DNA from: Quisquiliibacterium transsilvanicum
Lineage (GTDB): Bacteria > Pseudomonadota > Gammaproteobacteria > Burkholderiales > Burkholderiaceae_E
Assembly: GCF_014202215.1 (NCBI RefSeq)
Contig: NZ_JACHGB010000004.1
Span: 347,255-411,254 of the forward strand
Length of the DNA stretch: 64,000 nt
Direction: 5' to 3'
Shown here: positions 8,765 through 19,277 of the stretch, piece by piece
How the letters are laid out: each line of letters opens with the position of its first letter
Position numbering within the stretch: the first letter of the stretch is position 1
Program-made: the position numbers and the translations under genes
The notes under the pieces: generated by a model
Told to the model about the DNA's origin: nothing
Seen by the model: the letters and a program-made list of their open reading frames with translations, nothing else
The model's database searches: none

Positions 8765-10279
8765 TCAGTCGTCCTCGCCCGCGAAGGCCTCTGCGCGCTT
8801 CTTGCGGATGGCGGGCAGCAGCACGGCCAGCAGCAGCACGGCGGCGATGATGAGCAGAGTCAGCGACAGCGGCCGGGTGAAGAACACCGTCGCGTCACCG
8901 CGCGAGATGGTCATCGTGCGGCGCAGGTACTCCTCCATCAGCTTGCCCAGCACCACGCCAAGCAGCAGCGGCGCAGGCTCGCAGTCCAGCTTCTTGAACA
9001 CGTAGCCCAGGATGGCGAACGGGACCGTCATGAACACGTCGAAGACGTTGTTGTTGACCGAGTACGCGCCGATCACGCAGAACAGCAGGATGGCCGGGTA
9101 CAGCACGCGGTAGGGCACCGACAGCAGCTTGATCCACAGGCCCACCAGCGGCAGGTTCAGGATCACCAGCATCAGGTTGCCGATCCACATCGACGCGATC
9201 AGCCCCCAGAACAGCGAGGGGTTGCCGGTCATCACCTGCGGACCGGGCTGGATGTTGTGGATCATCATCGCCGCGACCATCAGCGCCATCACCGGCGTGG
9301 TGGGAATGCCCAGTGTGAGCATCGGGATGAAGGAGGTCTGCGCGCCCGCGTTGTTGGCGGACTCGGGGCCGGCCACGCCCTCGATGGCGCCCTTGCCGAA
9401 GCGCTCCGGCGTCTTGGAGAGCTTCTTCTCGAGCGCATACGAGGAGAAGGACGCCAGCACCGCGCCGCCGCCGGGCAGGATGCCGAGCATCGAGCCGAGC
9501 GCGGTGCCGCGCAGTATCGGCATCGCGGACTGCTTCATCTCCTGCCGGCTCGGCATGAGTTTCCCGACCTTCTTGACGAAGACCTCGCGATGTTCGCGCT
9601 GTTCGAGATTGGCGATGATCTCGCCGAAGCCGAACAGGCCCATCGCGATGACCACGAACTCGATGCCGTCGGAAAGCTCCGGGATCTCGAAGTTGAAGCG
9701 GGCGACGCCGGAGTTGACGTCGGTGCCGACCATGCCGATCAGCAGGCCGAAGATCACCATCGCCAGCGCCTTCAGGATGGAGCCGTGGGCCAGCACGACG
9801 GCCGCGATCAGGCCCAGCACCATCAGCGAGAAGTACTCGGCTGGTCCGAACTTGAAGGCGACTTCCGACAGCGGCGGCGCGAAGGCTGCGATCAGGAAGG
9901 TGGCCACCGAGCCCGCGAAGAAGGAGCCGATCGCCGCGATCGCGAGCGCCGGCCCGGGGCGGCCGTTGCGGGCCATCTGGTAGCCGTCCAGTGCCGTCAC
10001 CACCGAGGACGCCTCGCCTGGAAGGTTGACGAGGATGGCCGTCGTCGAGCCCCCGTACTGGGCGCCGTAGTAGATGCCGGCCAGCATGATCAGCGCGGAG
10101 CCGGGGTCGGTCATCTTGTAGGTGATCGGCAGCAGCATCGCGATGGTGGCGAGCGGGCCGATGCCGGGGAGCACTCCGATCAGCGTGCCGAGCAGCACGC
10201 CGATGAAGCAGTACATCAGGTTGTCGAGGGTGGCTGCCGCGGCGAAGCCGATCGCCAGGTTGCTGAAGAGCTGTTCCAT
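8765..10279 (-). CDS. tctA: Tripartite tricarboxylate transporter, large permease TctA
   Basis: 504 residues, the usual length for TctA, with about a dozen hydrophobic segments. Signature regions are VLPGIGPLATIAMLLPITYK near the N-terminus and QYGGSTTAILVNLPGEASS, which face the transport path. It is the large inner-membrane subunit of a secondary, binding-protein-dependent carboxylate importer. It lies 13 bp after tctB and ends the operon (Bug-tctB-tctA), with a clear terminator behind it. Confidence 0.93.
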   Translation of the reverse strand: MEQLFSNLAIGFAAAATLDNLMYCFIGVLLGTLIGVLPGIGPLATIAMLLPITYKMTDPGSALIMLAGIYYGAQYGGSTTAILVNLPGEASSVVTALDGYQMARNGRPGPALAIAAIGSFFAGSVATFLIAAFAPPLSEVAFKFGPAEYFSLMVLGLIAAVVLAHGSILKALAMVIFGLLIGMVGTDVNSGVARFNFEIPELSDGIEFVVIAMGLFGFGEIIANLEQREHREVFVKKVGKLMPSRQEMKQSAMPILRGTALGSMLGILPGGGAVLASFSSYALEKKLSKTPERFGKGAIEGVAGPESANNAGAQTSFIPMLTLGIPTTPVMALMVAAMMIHNIQPGPQVMTGNPSLFWGLIASMWIGNLMLVILNLPLVGLWIKLLSVPYRVLYPAILLFCVIGAYSVNNNVFDVFMTVPFAILGYVFKKLDCEPAPLLLGVVLGKLMEEYLRRTMTISRGDATVFFTRPLSLTLLIIAAVLLLAVLLPAIRKKRAEAFAGEDD

Positions 10280-10292
10280 GTCCGTAGCCGTA

Positions 10293-10754
10293 TCAGTTGG
10301 TCATGAACTTCGGCCAGAGCGGGAACTGCAGTTCCAGGCCCTTGACGAACACGAAGTAGGAGAAGACCGCCAGCACGACGATCGCGATCAGCGTGTCGCG
10401 CAGGCTGAAGTCGTGGCTGGCCAGGGCCGAGATGCCGATCAGCACCACCAGCGCGACGACGATGCCGAAGGAGGGCAGCAGCGCACCGAACAGCGCCACC
10501 GACCCGAGGATCAGCCCCAGCTCGCGCCAGCCGACCTTTTCCACCTTCAGTTCATCGTTGGCCGCCGAGATGGAGCCCAGGGCGATGATTGCGCCGAGCA
10601 GGGCGAGCAGGCCGCCGAGCACCAGCGGGAAATAGCCCGGACCCATCTTCGCCGCGCTGCCGACGTGGTACTGCTGCGACAGCACCACGAAGATCATGCC
10701 GAAGGCGAAGAACATGAGACCGGCCCAGAGGTCTCGGTGATTACGTATCTGCAT
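10293..10754 (-). CDS. tctB: Tripartite tricarboxylate transporter, small permease TctB
   Basis: 153 residues with four hydrophobic helices (for example FFAFGMIFVVLSQQY and YFPLVLGGLLALLGAII), the standard TctB layout. It partners TctA in the inner membrane. It is located between the binding-protein gene and tctA with short spacers, consistent with one transcript. Confidence 0.88.
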   Translation of the reverse strand: MQIRNHRDLWAGLMFFAFGMIFVVLSQQYHVGSAAKMGPGYFPLVLGGLLALLGAIIALGSISAANDELKVEKVGWRELGLILGSVALFGALLPSFGIVVALVVLIGISALASHDFSLRDTLIAIVVLAVFSYFVFVKGLELQFPLWPKFMTN

Positions 10755-10843
10755 CTGTTGAATCTCCCCAGTCGATCAATTATGCGATGCGGCCCCATTG
10801 CGCGCCATAGCGGATATGCGCACGCGGCGGCGATGGACGTCTT

Positions 10844-11902
10844 TCAGTCGACGCGCGCTCCCGACGCCTTGACGATCCGCGCGTACTTCTGCTGCTCTTG
10901 GCGCACGAACGCGGCAAACTCCGCGGGCGGCTGCGGGGCCGGTTCTGCTCCGAGACGCGCGAGCCGCTCGCGCAGGTCCGGGTGGGCCAGCGCGCGCTCG
11001 ACCTCCGCATGCAGCCGGTCGACGATCTGCGCCGGCGTGCCTGCGGGCGCGAACACGCCGAACCAGGTGCTGATGTCGAAGCCGGCCAGGCCCGAGTCGG
11101 CCACGGTGGGCAGCTCCGGGAAGAAGCCGCTGCGCCGCGGCGTCGTCACTGCGAAGGCCTTGAGCTGGCCGGCGCGGATCTGCGGCGCCGCCGAGGCGAG
11201 GTTGTCGAACATCAGGTCGGTCTGCCCGCCCAGCAGGCCCAGTTGCGCCGGGGCCGCACCGCCGTAGGGAATGTGCACCATGCTGATGCCGGCCATCGAT
11301 TTGAAGAGCTCCCCGGACAGGTGACCGGCGCTGCCGTTGCCGCCGGAGGCGTAGTTGAGCTTGCCGGGGTTGCGGCGCGCATAGGCGATCAGGCTGCGCA
11401 CGTCGGACACGCCCAGCCTGGCCGCGGTGTCCGGATTCATCACCAGCACGTTGGGCACCACCGCCACCCGCGTCACCGGGGCGAAGTCGCGGTTGGCGTC
11501 GTAGGGCATCTTCGCGAACAGCGACGGGTTGATCGCGTGCGTGGCCACCGCGCCCATCACGATGGTGTGACCGTCGGGGGCGGACTTGGCGACGTGGTCG
11601 GCGCCGATGTTGCCGCCGGCGCCAGCGCGGTTCTCCACCAGCACCGGCTGGCCCAGCGGCTCGCGCAGCTTCTCCGCGAGGGCGCGCGCGACCTGGTCGA
11701 GCGGGCCGCCGGGCGGGTAGGGGACGACGAAGCGCACCGGCCTGGACGGCCAGGCGGCCTGGGCTGCGGCGGTGGCCGGCGCGAGGCCGCAGAGCGCGGC
11801 GAAGGCCGCGGCGGCAAGGCCGGCCAGCAGCGCGGGGCGGCGTCGGCGCGGGGACGCGGCGCCGTGCGGGCCGGCCGCGCGGGAGTCTCGGATCGCTCGC
11901 AT
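10844..11902 (-). CDS. Bug-family periplasmic carboxylate-binding protein (TctC-like)
   Basis: 352 residues. A long basic N-terminus and hydrophobic signal peptide end around ATAAAQA. The mature part begins AAWPSRPVRFVVPYPPGG, a hallmark of Bug receptors, followed by the VENRAGAGGNIGADHVAKS block. It binds a small carboxylate in the periplasm and hands it to TctAB. First gene of the operon; the 89-bp gap to tctB holds no gene. Ligand is unknown: Bug proteins vary widely in specificity. Confidence 0.9.
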   Translation of the reverse strand: MRAIRDSRAAGPHGAASPRRRRPALLAGLAAAAFAALCGLAPATAAAQAAWPSRPVRFVVPYPPGGPLDQVARALAEKLREPLGQPVLVENRAGAGGNIGADHVAKSAPDGHTIVMGAVATHAINPSLFAKMPYDANRDFAPVTRVAVVPNVLVMNPDTAARLGVSDVRSLIAYARRNPGKLNYASGGNGSAGHLSGELFKSMAGISMVHIPYGGAAPAQLGLLGGQTDLMFDNLASAAPQIRAGQLKAFAVTTPRRSGFFPELPTVADSGLAGFDISTWFGVFAPAGTPAQIVDRLHAEVERALAHPDLRERLARLGAEPAPQPPAEFAAFVRQEQQKYARIVKASGARVD

Positions 11903-11996
11903 CTGTCAGGCTCTCTGGGGTTCGGGGCGGGCGGATGTTAACAAACGGGCGATGCGGGGGCGTGTCGCAGACGGTCCCGGCGGCTCCGGCTTTGGG

Positions 11997-12002
11997 TAAA
12001 AT
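11997..12002 (+). promoter_or_regulatory. Possible -10 element for alaS
   Basis: TAAAAT preceded by TGGG (extended -10 type) lies 49 bp before the alaS start, in the intergenic region divergent from the Bug gene. The -35 region is weak in this GC-rich context. Confidence 0.4.
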
Positions 12003-12050
12003 CACGGATTACCCCGAAAAATCAACACTTTCCTTGAAGCGCGACGAACG

Positions 12051-14669
<2,619 letters not shown>

Positions 14670-14682
14670 GCGCCGGCGTCCG

Positions 14683-15912
14683 ATGAACGGCGCCGGGCGG
14701 CACGCGCCGACGCTGTTCGCGCTCGCCACGCTCAACATGCTCGGCCACGCGGCCTTCACCGCGAGCCGGCTCACCGGCTCGCTGGCCGCGATCCGGCTCG
14801 ATGCGCCCACGCTGGTGGTCGGGGTGCTGCTGTCGCTGTACTCGGTGGCGCCGATGCTGCTGTCGGTGTCGATGGGCCGCTGGATCGACCGGACCGGCAC
14901 CCGCGTCCCGATGCTGCTCGGCGCAGCCACCATGGGGCTCGGCTTGCTGCTGCCCGCGCTCTCGCTGTCGGTGCCGGTGCTGTGCGCCAACAGCGTGCTG
15001 GTCGGCCTGGGCTTCATCCCCTTCCACATGTGCGTGCAGAAGCTCACCGGCGAGCTGGCCGACGGGCCTGCGCGGGTGCGCAACTTCGGTCTGCTTGCGG
15101 TCGCGCTGTCGGTGTCCGGTTTCCTGGGGCCGATCGTCGCCGGCTTCATCATCGACCACGCGGGCGAAGGCGCGTCCTTCGCGGCGGCGTTCGCGGTGGC
15201 CTCGGTGATGGTGGCGGCGGCGCTCGCGCTGCTCAAGTGGCGCTGGCGCTTCGACGGCCGCACGGTGTCGGTGGCGCCGCCGCCGGTGCGGGCGAGCGCC
15301 TTCGAACTGCTGGCCACGCCGGTGATGCGCCGCATCTTCGTGTCGGTGATCCTGCTGGCCGCCGCCTGGGACGTGCTGATGTTCCTCGTGCCGATCCAGG
15401 GCTCGCGGATCGGCCTGTCGGCCAGCCAGATCGGCATGGTGCTCGGCGCCTTCTCGGCGGCCACCTTTGCGGTCCGGCTGGCGATGCCGGTGTTCGCGCG
15501 GCTGCTCACCGAGTGGCAGATGGTGGGCGGCGCGCTGACGATCGCCGCGCTGGTCTACTTCGCCTTCCCGTTGTTCGACAGCCACTACGGGCTGATGACG
15601 CTGTCCTTCGTGCTGGGGCTGGGCATGGGCCTGGGCCATCCGGCGGTGATGGCGATGGTGCAGACCGCGACGCCTGCGGGGCGCACCGGCGAGGCGGTCG
15701 GGCTGAGGATGATGGTCGCCAACGGTTCGCAGACCTTTCTGCCGCTGCTGTTCGGCAGCGCGGGCAGCGTGTTGTCGACCTTCCTTTCGGGGTCGATGAC
15801 CTTCGCGCCGCTGTTCTGGGGCGTGGCGCTGATGCTCGGCCTGGGCGGCTGGTCGGCGCTGCGCCGCCGGCCGGCTGCGGCCCCGGGAGCCGGGGCAGGC
15901 CCCAGCAGTTGA
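14683..15912 (+). CDS. MFS transporter
   Basis: 409 residues with 12 predicted hydrophobic segments in two halves. The loop between helices 2 and 3 reads MGRWIDRTGTRVP, matching the MFS G-x3-D-R-x-G-R-R-type signature, and the half is repeated after a central loop at about residue 195. It probably exports a small molecule by proton antiport. It lies 13 bp after alaS, so read-through from alaS is likely. The tail is proline/alanine-rich. Substrate is not predictable. Confidence 0.8.
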   Translation: MNGAGRHAPTLFALATLNMLGHAAFTASRLTGSLAAIRLDAPTLVVGVLLSLYSVAPMLLSVSMGRWIDRTGTRVPMLLGAATMGLGLLLPALSLSVPVLCANSVLVGLGFIPFHMCVQKLTGELADGPARVRNFGLLAVALSVSGFLGPIVAGFIIDHAGEGASFAAAFAVASVMVAAALALLKWRWRFDGRTVSVAPPPVRASAFELLATPVMRRIFVSVILLAAAWDVLMFLVPIQGSRIGLSASQIGMVLGAFSAATFAVRLAMPVFARLLTEWQMVGGALTIAALVYFAFPLFDSHYGLMTLSFVLGLGMGLGHPAVMAMVQTATPAGRTGEAVGLRMMVANGSQTFLPLLFGSAGSVLSTFLSGSMTFAPLFWGVALMLGLGGWSALRRRPAAAPGAGAGPSS

Positions 15913-15941
15913 ACGGCCGGGCCGGGCCCGGAATCCTGAGC

Positions 15942-16044
15942 GGCCGGGCAATGCCCGGCCGGGACGACACGGCCGGGGATTGCCCGGCCAGGCAGACACC
16001 GCCGGGCATCGCCCGGCGCAACCACCCGCCGGGCGATGCCCGGC
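15942..16044. repeat. Array of four short palindromes (REP-like)
   Basis: Four near-identical perfect or almost perfect palindromes of 17-19 bp lie at 15942-15960, 15971-15989, 16001-16017 and 16028-16044. The core is GCCGGGC(R)ATGCCCGGC with varied central bases. Starts are 27-30 bp apart. They fill the gap between the MFS and Nudix genes and could form serial hairpins in RNA. No T-run follows, so a simple intrinsic terminator is not indicated. Confidence 0.85.
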
Positions 16045-16059
16045 CCGGAGCGAGAGACG

Positions 16060-16611
16060 ATGCATCCCGACTACCGATTCTGTCCCCGCTGCGCCACCGA
16101 GCTGGTGGTGCGCCACGCCGGCGAGCGCGACCGCGCCACCTGCCCGGCCTGCGGCTTCGTGCACTGGAACAACCCGGCCCCGGTGGTGGCCGCGCTGATC
16201 CAGGTCGGCGACCTGATCATGCTGGCGCGCAACGCCGCCTGGCCGCCGCGCACCTTCGCGCTGATCACCGGCTTCCTCGAGGCCGGCGAATCCGCCGAGG
16301 AAGGGCTGGTGCGCGAGATCAAGGAGGAGACCAACCTGGACGTGGACCGCTCCGAGCTGATCGGCGTCTACGACTTCAAGCGCAAGAACGAGCTGATCAT
16401 CGCCTACCACGTGGTGGCGTCGGGCGAGGTGCGGCTCTCCGAGGAACTGGTCGAGTACCGGATGGTTGAGCCGGCCAGGCTCAAGCCCTGGCGGGCCGGC
16501 ACCGGCATGGCGGTGGCCGACTGGATGAGCGCGCGCGGCCTGCCCTTCGAGTTCGTCGACCTGCCCGGCGCGCGTCCGCGCCCGCCGCGGCCCGAGGACA
16601 ACGAAGGCTGA
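16060..16611 (+). CDS. Nudix hydrolase with zinc ribbon (NudC/NADH-pyrophosphatase-like)
   Basis: 183 residues. A zinc ribbon (CPRC ... CPAC) near residues 6-36 precedes the Nudix box: GFLEAGESAEEGLVREIKEE fits G-x5-E-x7-REUxEExG-like spacing. It hydrolyses a nucleoside diphosphate derivative; the zinc ribbon plus Nudix order recalls NAD(H) pyrophosphatases but the N-terminal NudC domain is absent. ATG 16060 has a GGAG site; the ATG at 16036 lies inside a palindrome and is rejected. Confidence 0.82.
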   Translation: MHPDYRFCPRCATELVVRHAGERDRATCPACGFVHWNNPAPVVAALIQVGDLIMLARNAAWPPRTFALITGFLEAGESAEEGLVREIKEETNLDVDRSELIGVYDFKRKNELIIAYHVVASGEVRLSEELVEYRMVEPARLKPWRAGTGMAVADWMSARGLPFEFVDLPGARPRPPRPEDNEG

Positions 16612-16781
16612 CCCGGCGCCGCGGACGCGGCAGCGGCGCCAGAGGTCGCGTCCCGACGCTCCCGCCGGCCCGGCCCGTGCGAATGCTTCCGGCGGACGGT
16701 CCAGCCCGGTCGCGCCGGGCTGTTACGATCCCCGGTCTGCGGCGCCCGCCGAGGCCGACGCCCCCTGCAAGAGAGACGAAC

Positions 16782-17024
16782 ATGACCGACACCGCCACCC
16801 CCTTCGACCGCGAAGTCGATGCCCGGGGGCTGAACTGCCCGCTGCCCATCCTGCGCGCCAAGAAGGCGCTCACCGACCTCGAGAGCGGCCAGGTGCTCCG
16901 CGTGGTCGCCACCGATCCCGGCTCGCAGCGCGACTTCCAGGCCTTTGCCCGCCAGACCGGCAACGAGCTGGTGGCCAGCGAGGCGAAGGACAAGGAGTGG
17001 GTGTTCTACCTGAAGCGGCGCTGA
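16782..17024 (+). CDS. TusA-family sulfurtransferase
   Basis: 80 residues. It has the family signature DARGLNCPLPILRAKKAL with the active cysteine in the CPxP motif near residue 19, and a typical ending. TusA-like proteins carry persulfide sulfur for tRNA thiolation, molybdenum cofactor or sulfur oxidation. ATG 16782 follows a GAGAGA-type ribosome site. The 170 bp upstream contains no gene. It stands alone, so the sulfur pathway served is unclear. Confidence 0.85.
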   Translation: MTDTATPFDREVDARGLNCPLPILRAKKALTDLESGQVLRVVATDPGSQRDFQAFARQTGNELVASEAKDKEWVFYLKRR

Positions 17025-17108
17025 GGGCGCTGAGGGCGGGCGGCCGCGCAGGACCGCCCGTGGGGCGGGGGGCCTGAACCGCGTTCGCGGCCCCGGCGCC
17101 CCGGCAGA

Positions 17109-18449
17109 TCACTTTCTCGGGTCGAAGAACTGGTTCTTCGCGAAGGACACGCACAGCGGCGGCACGATGCCGCCGTGGTAGGTGCTGAGGTCGGGTGCAG
17201 CCGCCACCTGCGCTGCGATCGTCGGCTGGAAGGCCGGCACCTGCTCGACGTCCACCGGGGTCACCTGCACGCCCTGGCTGCCGAAGTACCCGGCGGCGGT
17301 GATGACGTTGTCGAACGTCACCGTCGGGTCGCGCGCGCCTGCGCACAACGCCACCGGCGCAGCGGGCTTCCAGTCGAGCAGCGTGTTCTCGCGAAGGCGC
17401 TTGCGCGCCGGGAAAGCCGGGTCGGCGGCGAAGGCGCTCACGAAGGCCTCGGTCAGCAGCCCGCCGGGCCCGGTGGTGCCCAGCGGCACCTTGCCGGTGG
17501 TGTAGAGCTGGGTGAAGCTCAGCGTTCCCGGCAGCAGATCCTCGATGCCGGTGACCCAGGGCGCGCGGAACATGTCCTCGGGCTTCGAGTAGATGTCGCC
17601 GTAGGCCTTCTGGTAGCCGGTGAAGGTCATCGCGGTGAACACCGTCGCGCCCTGGCCGGGGTTGGGGATGCCGGCGATGAAGGTCTCTTCCAGCGCGTAC
17701 GGGCCCGACATCGGCACCGCGGCGGTCACGGTGAACTCGCCGGCATGGTCGCGCTCCATCGCGCGGTGGGTGGCCATCGCGGCGTGCCCGCCCTGGGAGT
17801 AGCCGGCGAGGAACAGCCTGCCGCTGGTGGCGACGCCGTTGCGCGAGAGCACGGTGCGCGCGGCGCGCAGCGCATCGATGCTCACCTGGGCGGTGTTCTC
17901 TGCGTGCAGGTAGGGGTGCCAGCCGAGGGTGGAGTCGCCGTAGCCGAGGTAGTCGGGCATCACCACCACGTAGCCCTGGGCGGCGAACATCGCGAGCTGC
18001 AGCCCGGCCTCGCCGTTCTGCGGGCTCGACATCGTGAACGCCTTGTCCACCGTGGTGCCGTGGTGATAGACCAGCACCGGGTAGGGGCCGGGGCAGCCGG
18101 ACGGGATGTACAGGCCGGCGCTGGCACGCGCGCCGTCGCCGTGCGGATCGACCGAGTCGTAGACCAGCTTGTGCTGGGTGACGTCGCATTGCGACGCCGC
18201 GCCGATCAGCTGCACGAGGCCGGGATTGGCGGCCACCGAGGCATCGACCGCCGCTCTCGAGAGCGCGGCCGTCTGCGTCACCGAGTCGACGCTGCCGCGG
18301 TTGTCGCCGTCGCTGCCGCCGCCGCAGGCGGCCAGCGCTGCGGCAAGCGCAGCCAGCGTGCCTGCGCGCAGCAGGCGCCAGGGTTCCGGGCCTGTCCGGC
18401 GCACGCCCTTGCCGCCGGCGAACGGCGCCGGTTTTCCGAATCCAGTCAT
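17109..18449 (-). CDS. Secreted lipoprotein alpha/beta-hydrolase (lipase/esterase-like)
   Basis: 446 residues. The N-terminus has a signal sequence with lipobox LAAALAACGGG, so it is probably a lipoprotein. The alpha/beta-hydrolase core has a nucleophile elbow GYSQGGHAA with Ser in the middle, an oxyanion region YPVLVYHHGTTV, and a late acid/His region (GARDPTVTF ... TYHGG). It probably hydrolyses esters or lipids in the periplasm. Start ATG 18449 has a GGGAGA site; the longer frame to 18491 is unlikely. It faces the TusA gene convergently. Confidence 0.82.
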   Translation of the reverse strand: MTGFGKPAPFAGGKGVRRTGPEPWRLLRAGTLAALAAALAACGGGSDGDNRGSVDSVTQTAALSRAAVDASVAANPGLVQLIGAASQCDVTQHKLVYDSVDPHGDGARASAGLYIPSGCPGPYPVLVYHHGTTVDKAFTMSSPQNGEAGLQLAMFAAQGYVVVMPDYLGYGDSTLGWHPYLHAENTAQVSIDALRAARTVLSRNGVATSGRLFLAGYSQGGHAAMATHRAMERDHAGEFTVTAAVPMSGPYALEETFIAGIPNPGQGATVFTAMTFTGYQKAYGDIYSKPEDMFRAPWVTGIEDLLPGTLSFTQLYTTGKVPLGTTGPGGLLTEAFVSAFAADPAFPARKRLRENTLLDWKPAAPVALCAGARDPTVTFDNVITAAGYFGSQGVQVTPVDVEQVPAFQPTIAAQVAAAPDLSTYHGGIVPPLCVSFAKNQFFDPRK

Positions 18450-18593
18450 CGCTGTCTCCCTGTCGTTATTCGTATCGATGCAACGGTGCACGACTGCGCA
18501 CCGTTGAACGGCATCCTACGTCAGGGGGGAACTCGCGACGGCCCCGGGTTTGCCCGGGCGCGCGGCAGGCGCGGGCCTGCCGTCGGGACGGGA

Positions 18594-19097
18594 TCAGAGG
18601 CCTTCGTCGGCCTGCTGGTCCTTGCGGTAGGTCTCGTAGACCAGCACAGGAATCTTCAGCTCGCCCAGGTGGCGCTCGACCAGCGGCTTGACTTCGCTCC
18701 ACTCGAGGCCGCCCACGCCAGTGGCCAGGCGCGGCAGCGCGATGCTGGTGAGGCCTTCGTCGGCGACCAGCTTGGCCAGCGCCTTCAGCGCGCGGCTGAC
18801 GTTCTCGGTGCTCGCCTTGCCGGGCTTGGCGCTGGGGCCGTCATGCAGCATGCCCTGCGTGAGCAGGTTGACGATGCCGCGGGTGCTGCCGTCGGCGTCG
18901 ACGCCGCGCCACATCCAGATCTCGCCGGAGTCCAGCGGCTTGCCGTGGATGGCGTGGCGGTAGTCGCGCACCATCGACGGCCAGCGCTCGCGCAGCGCCA
19001 GCGCGAGGCCGGTGTCGAAATGGTCGTGGGGGGCAATGCCGTGCGCGATGACCTGCGCGCGGCTCAGGAGGATGTCGCCTTCGACTTCACGGATCAC
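18594..19097 (-). CDS. Macro-domain protein
   Basis: 167 residues, one macro-type domain. The start EVEGDILLSRAQVIAHGIAP matches the ADP-ribose-binding fold, and LPRLATGVGGLEWSEVKPLV matches the second ligand loop (G-V-G-G-L). Macro domains bind or hydrolyse ADP-ribose or O-acetyl-ADP-ribose, or process ADP-ribosylated bases. It stands alone between the lipoprotein esterase and valS, with no DarT-like toxin seen beside it. Confidence 0.82.
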   Translation of the reverse strand: MIREVEGDILLSRAQVIAHGIAPHDHFDTGLALALRERWPSMVRDYRHAIHGKPLDSGEIWMWRGVDADGSTRGIVNLLTQGMLHDGPSAKPGKASTENVSRALKALAKLVADEGLTSIALPRLATGVGGLEWSEVKPLVERHLGELKIPVLVYETYRKDQQADEGL

Positions 19098-19277
19098 TTG
19101 TAGCTTCCTTATTGGAGGAGTGGGTGGCCCGCGCAGGCCGCGGAGCCGATTCGAAACAGGAGATGATGACGCCGCGATCGAGCTGCGCCAATGAGGAAAG
19201 TCAACATGCAGCGGCGATCGGGGGCGTGAGCGCCTCCGGCTGCGGCGCCGGCGGTGCGGCGCGTGCCGGGGCTGCGC

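Noticed and set aside
16036-16059. Earlier start for the Nudix gene
   Set aside because: The ATG lies inside a palindrome and has no ribosome site; ATG 16060 has one.
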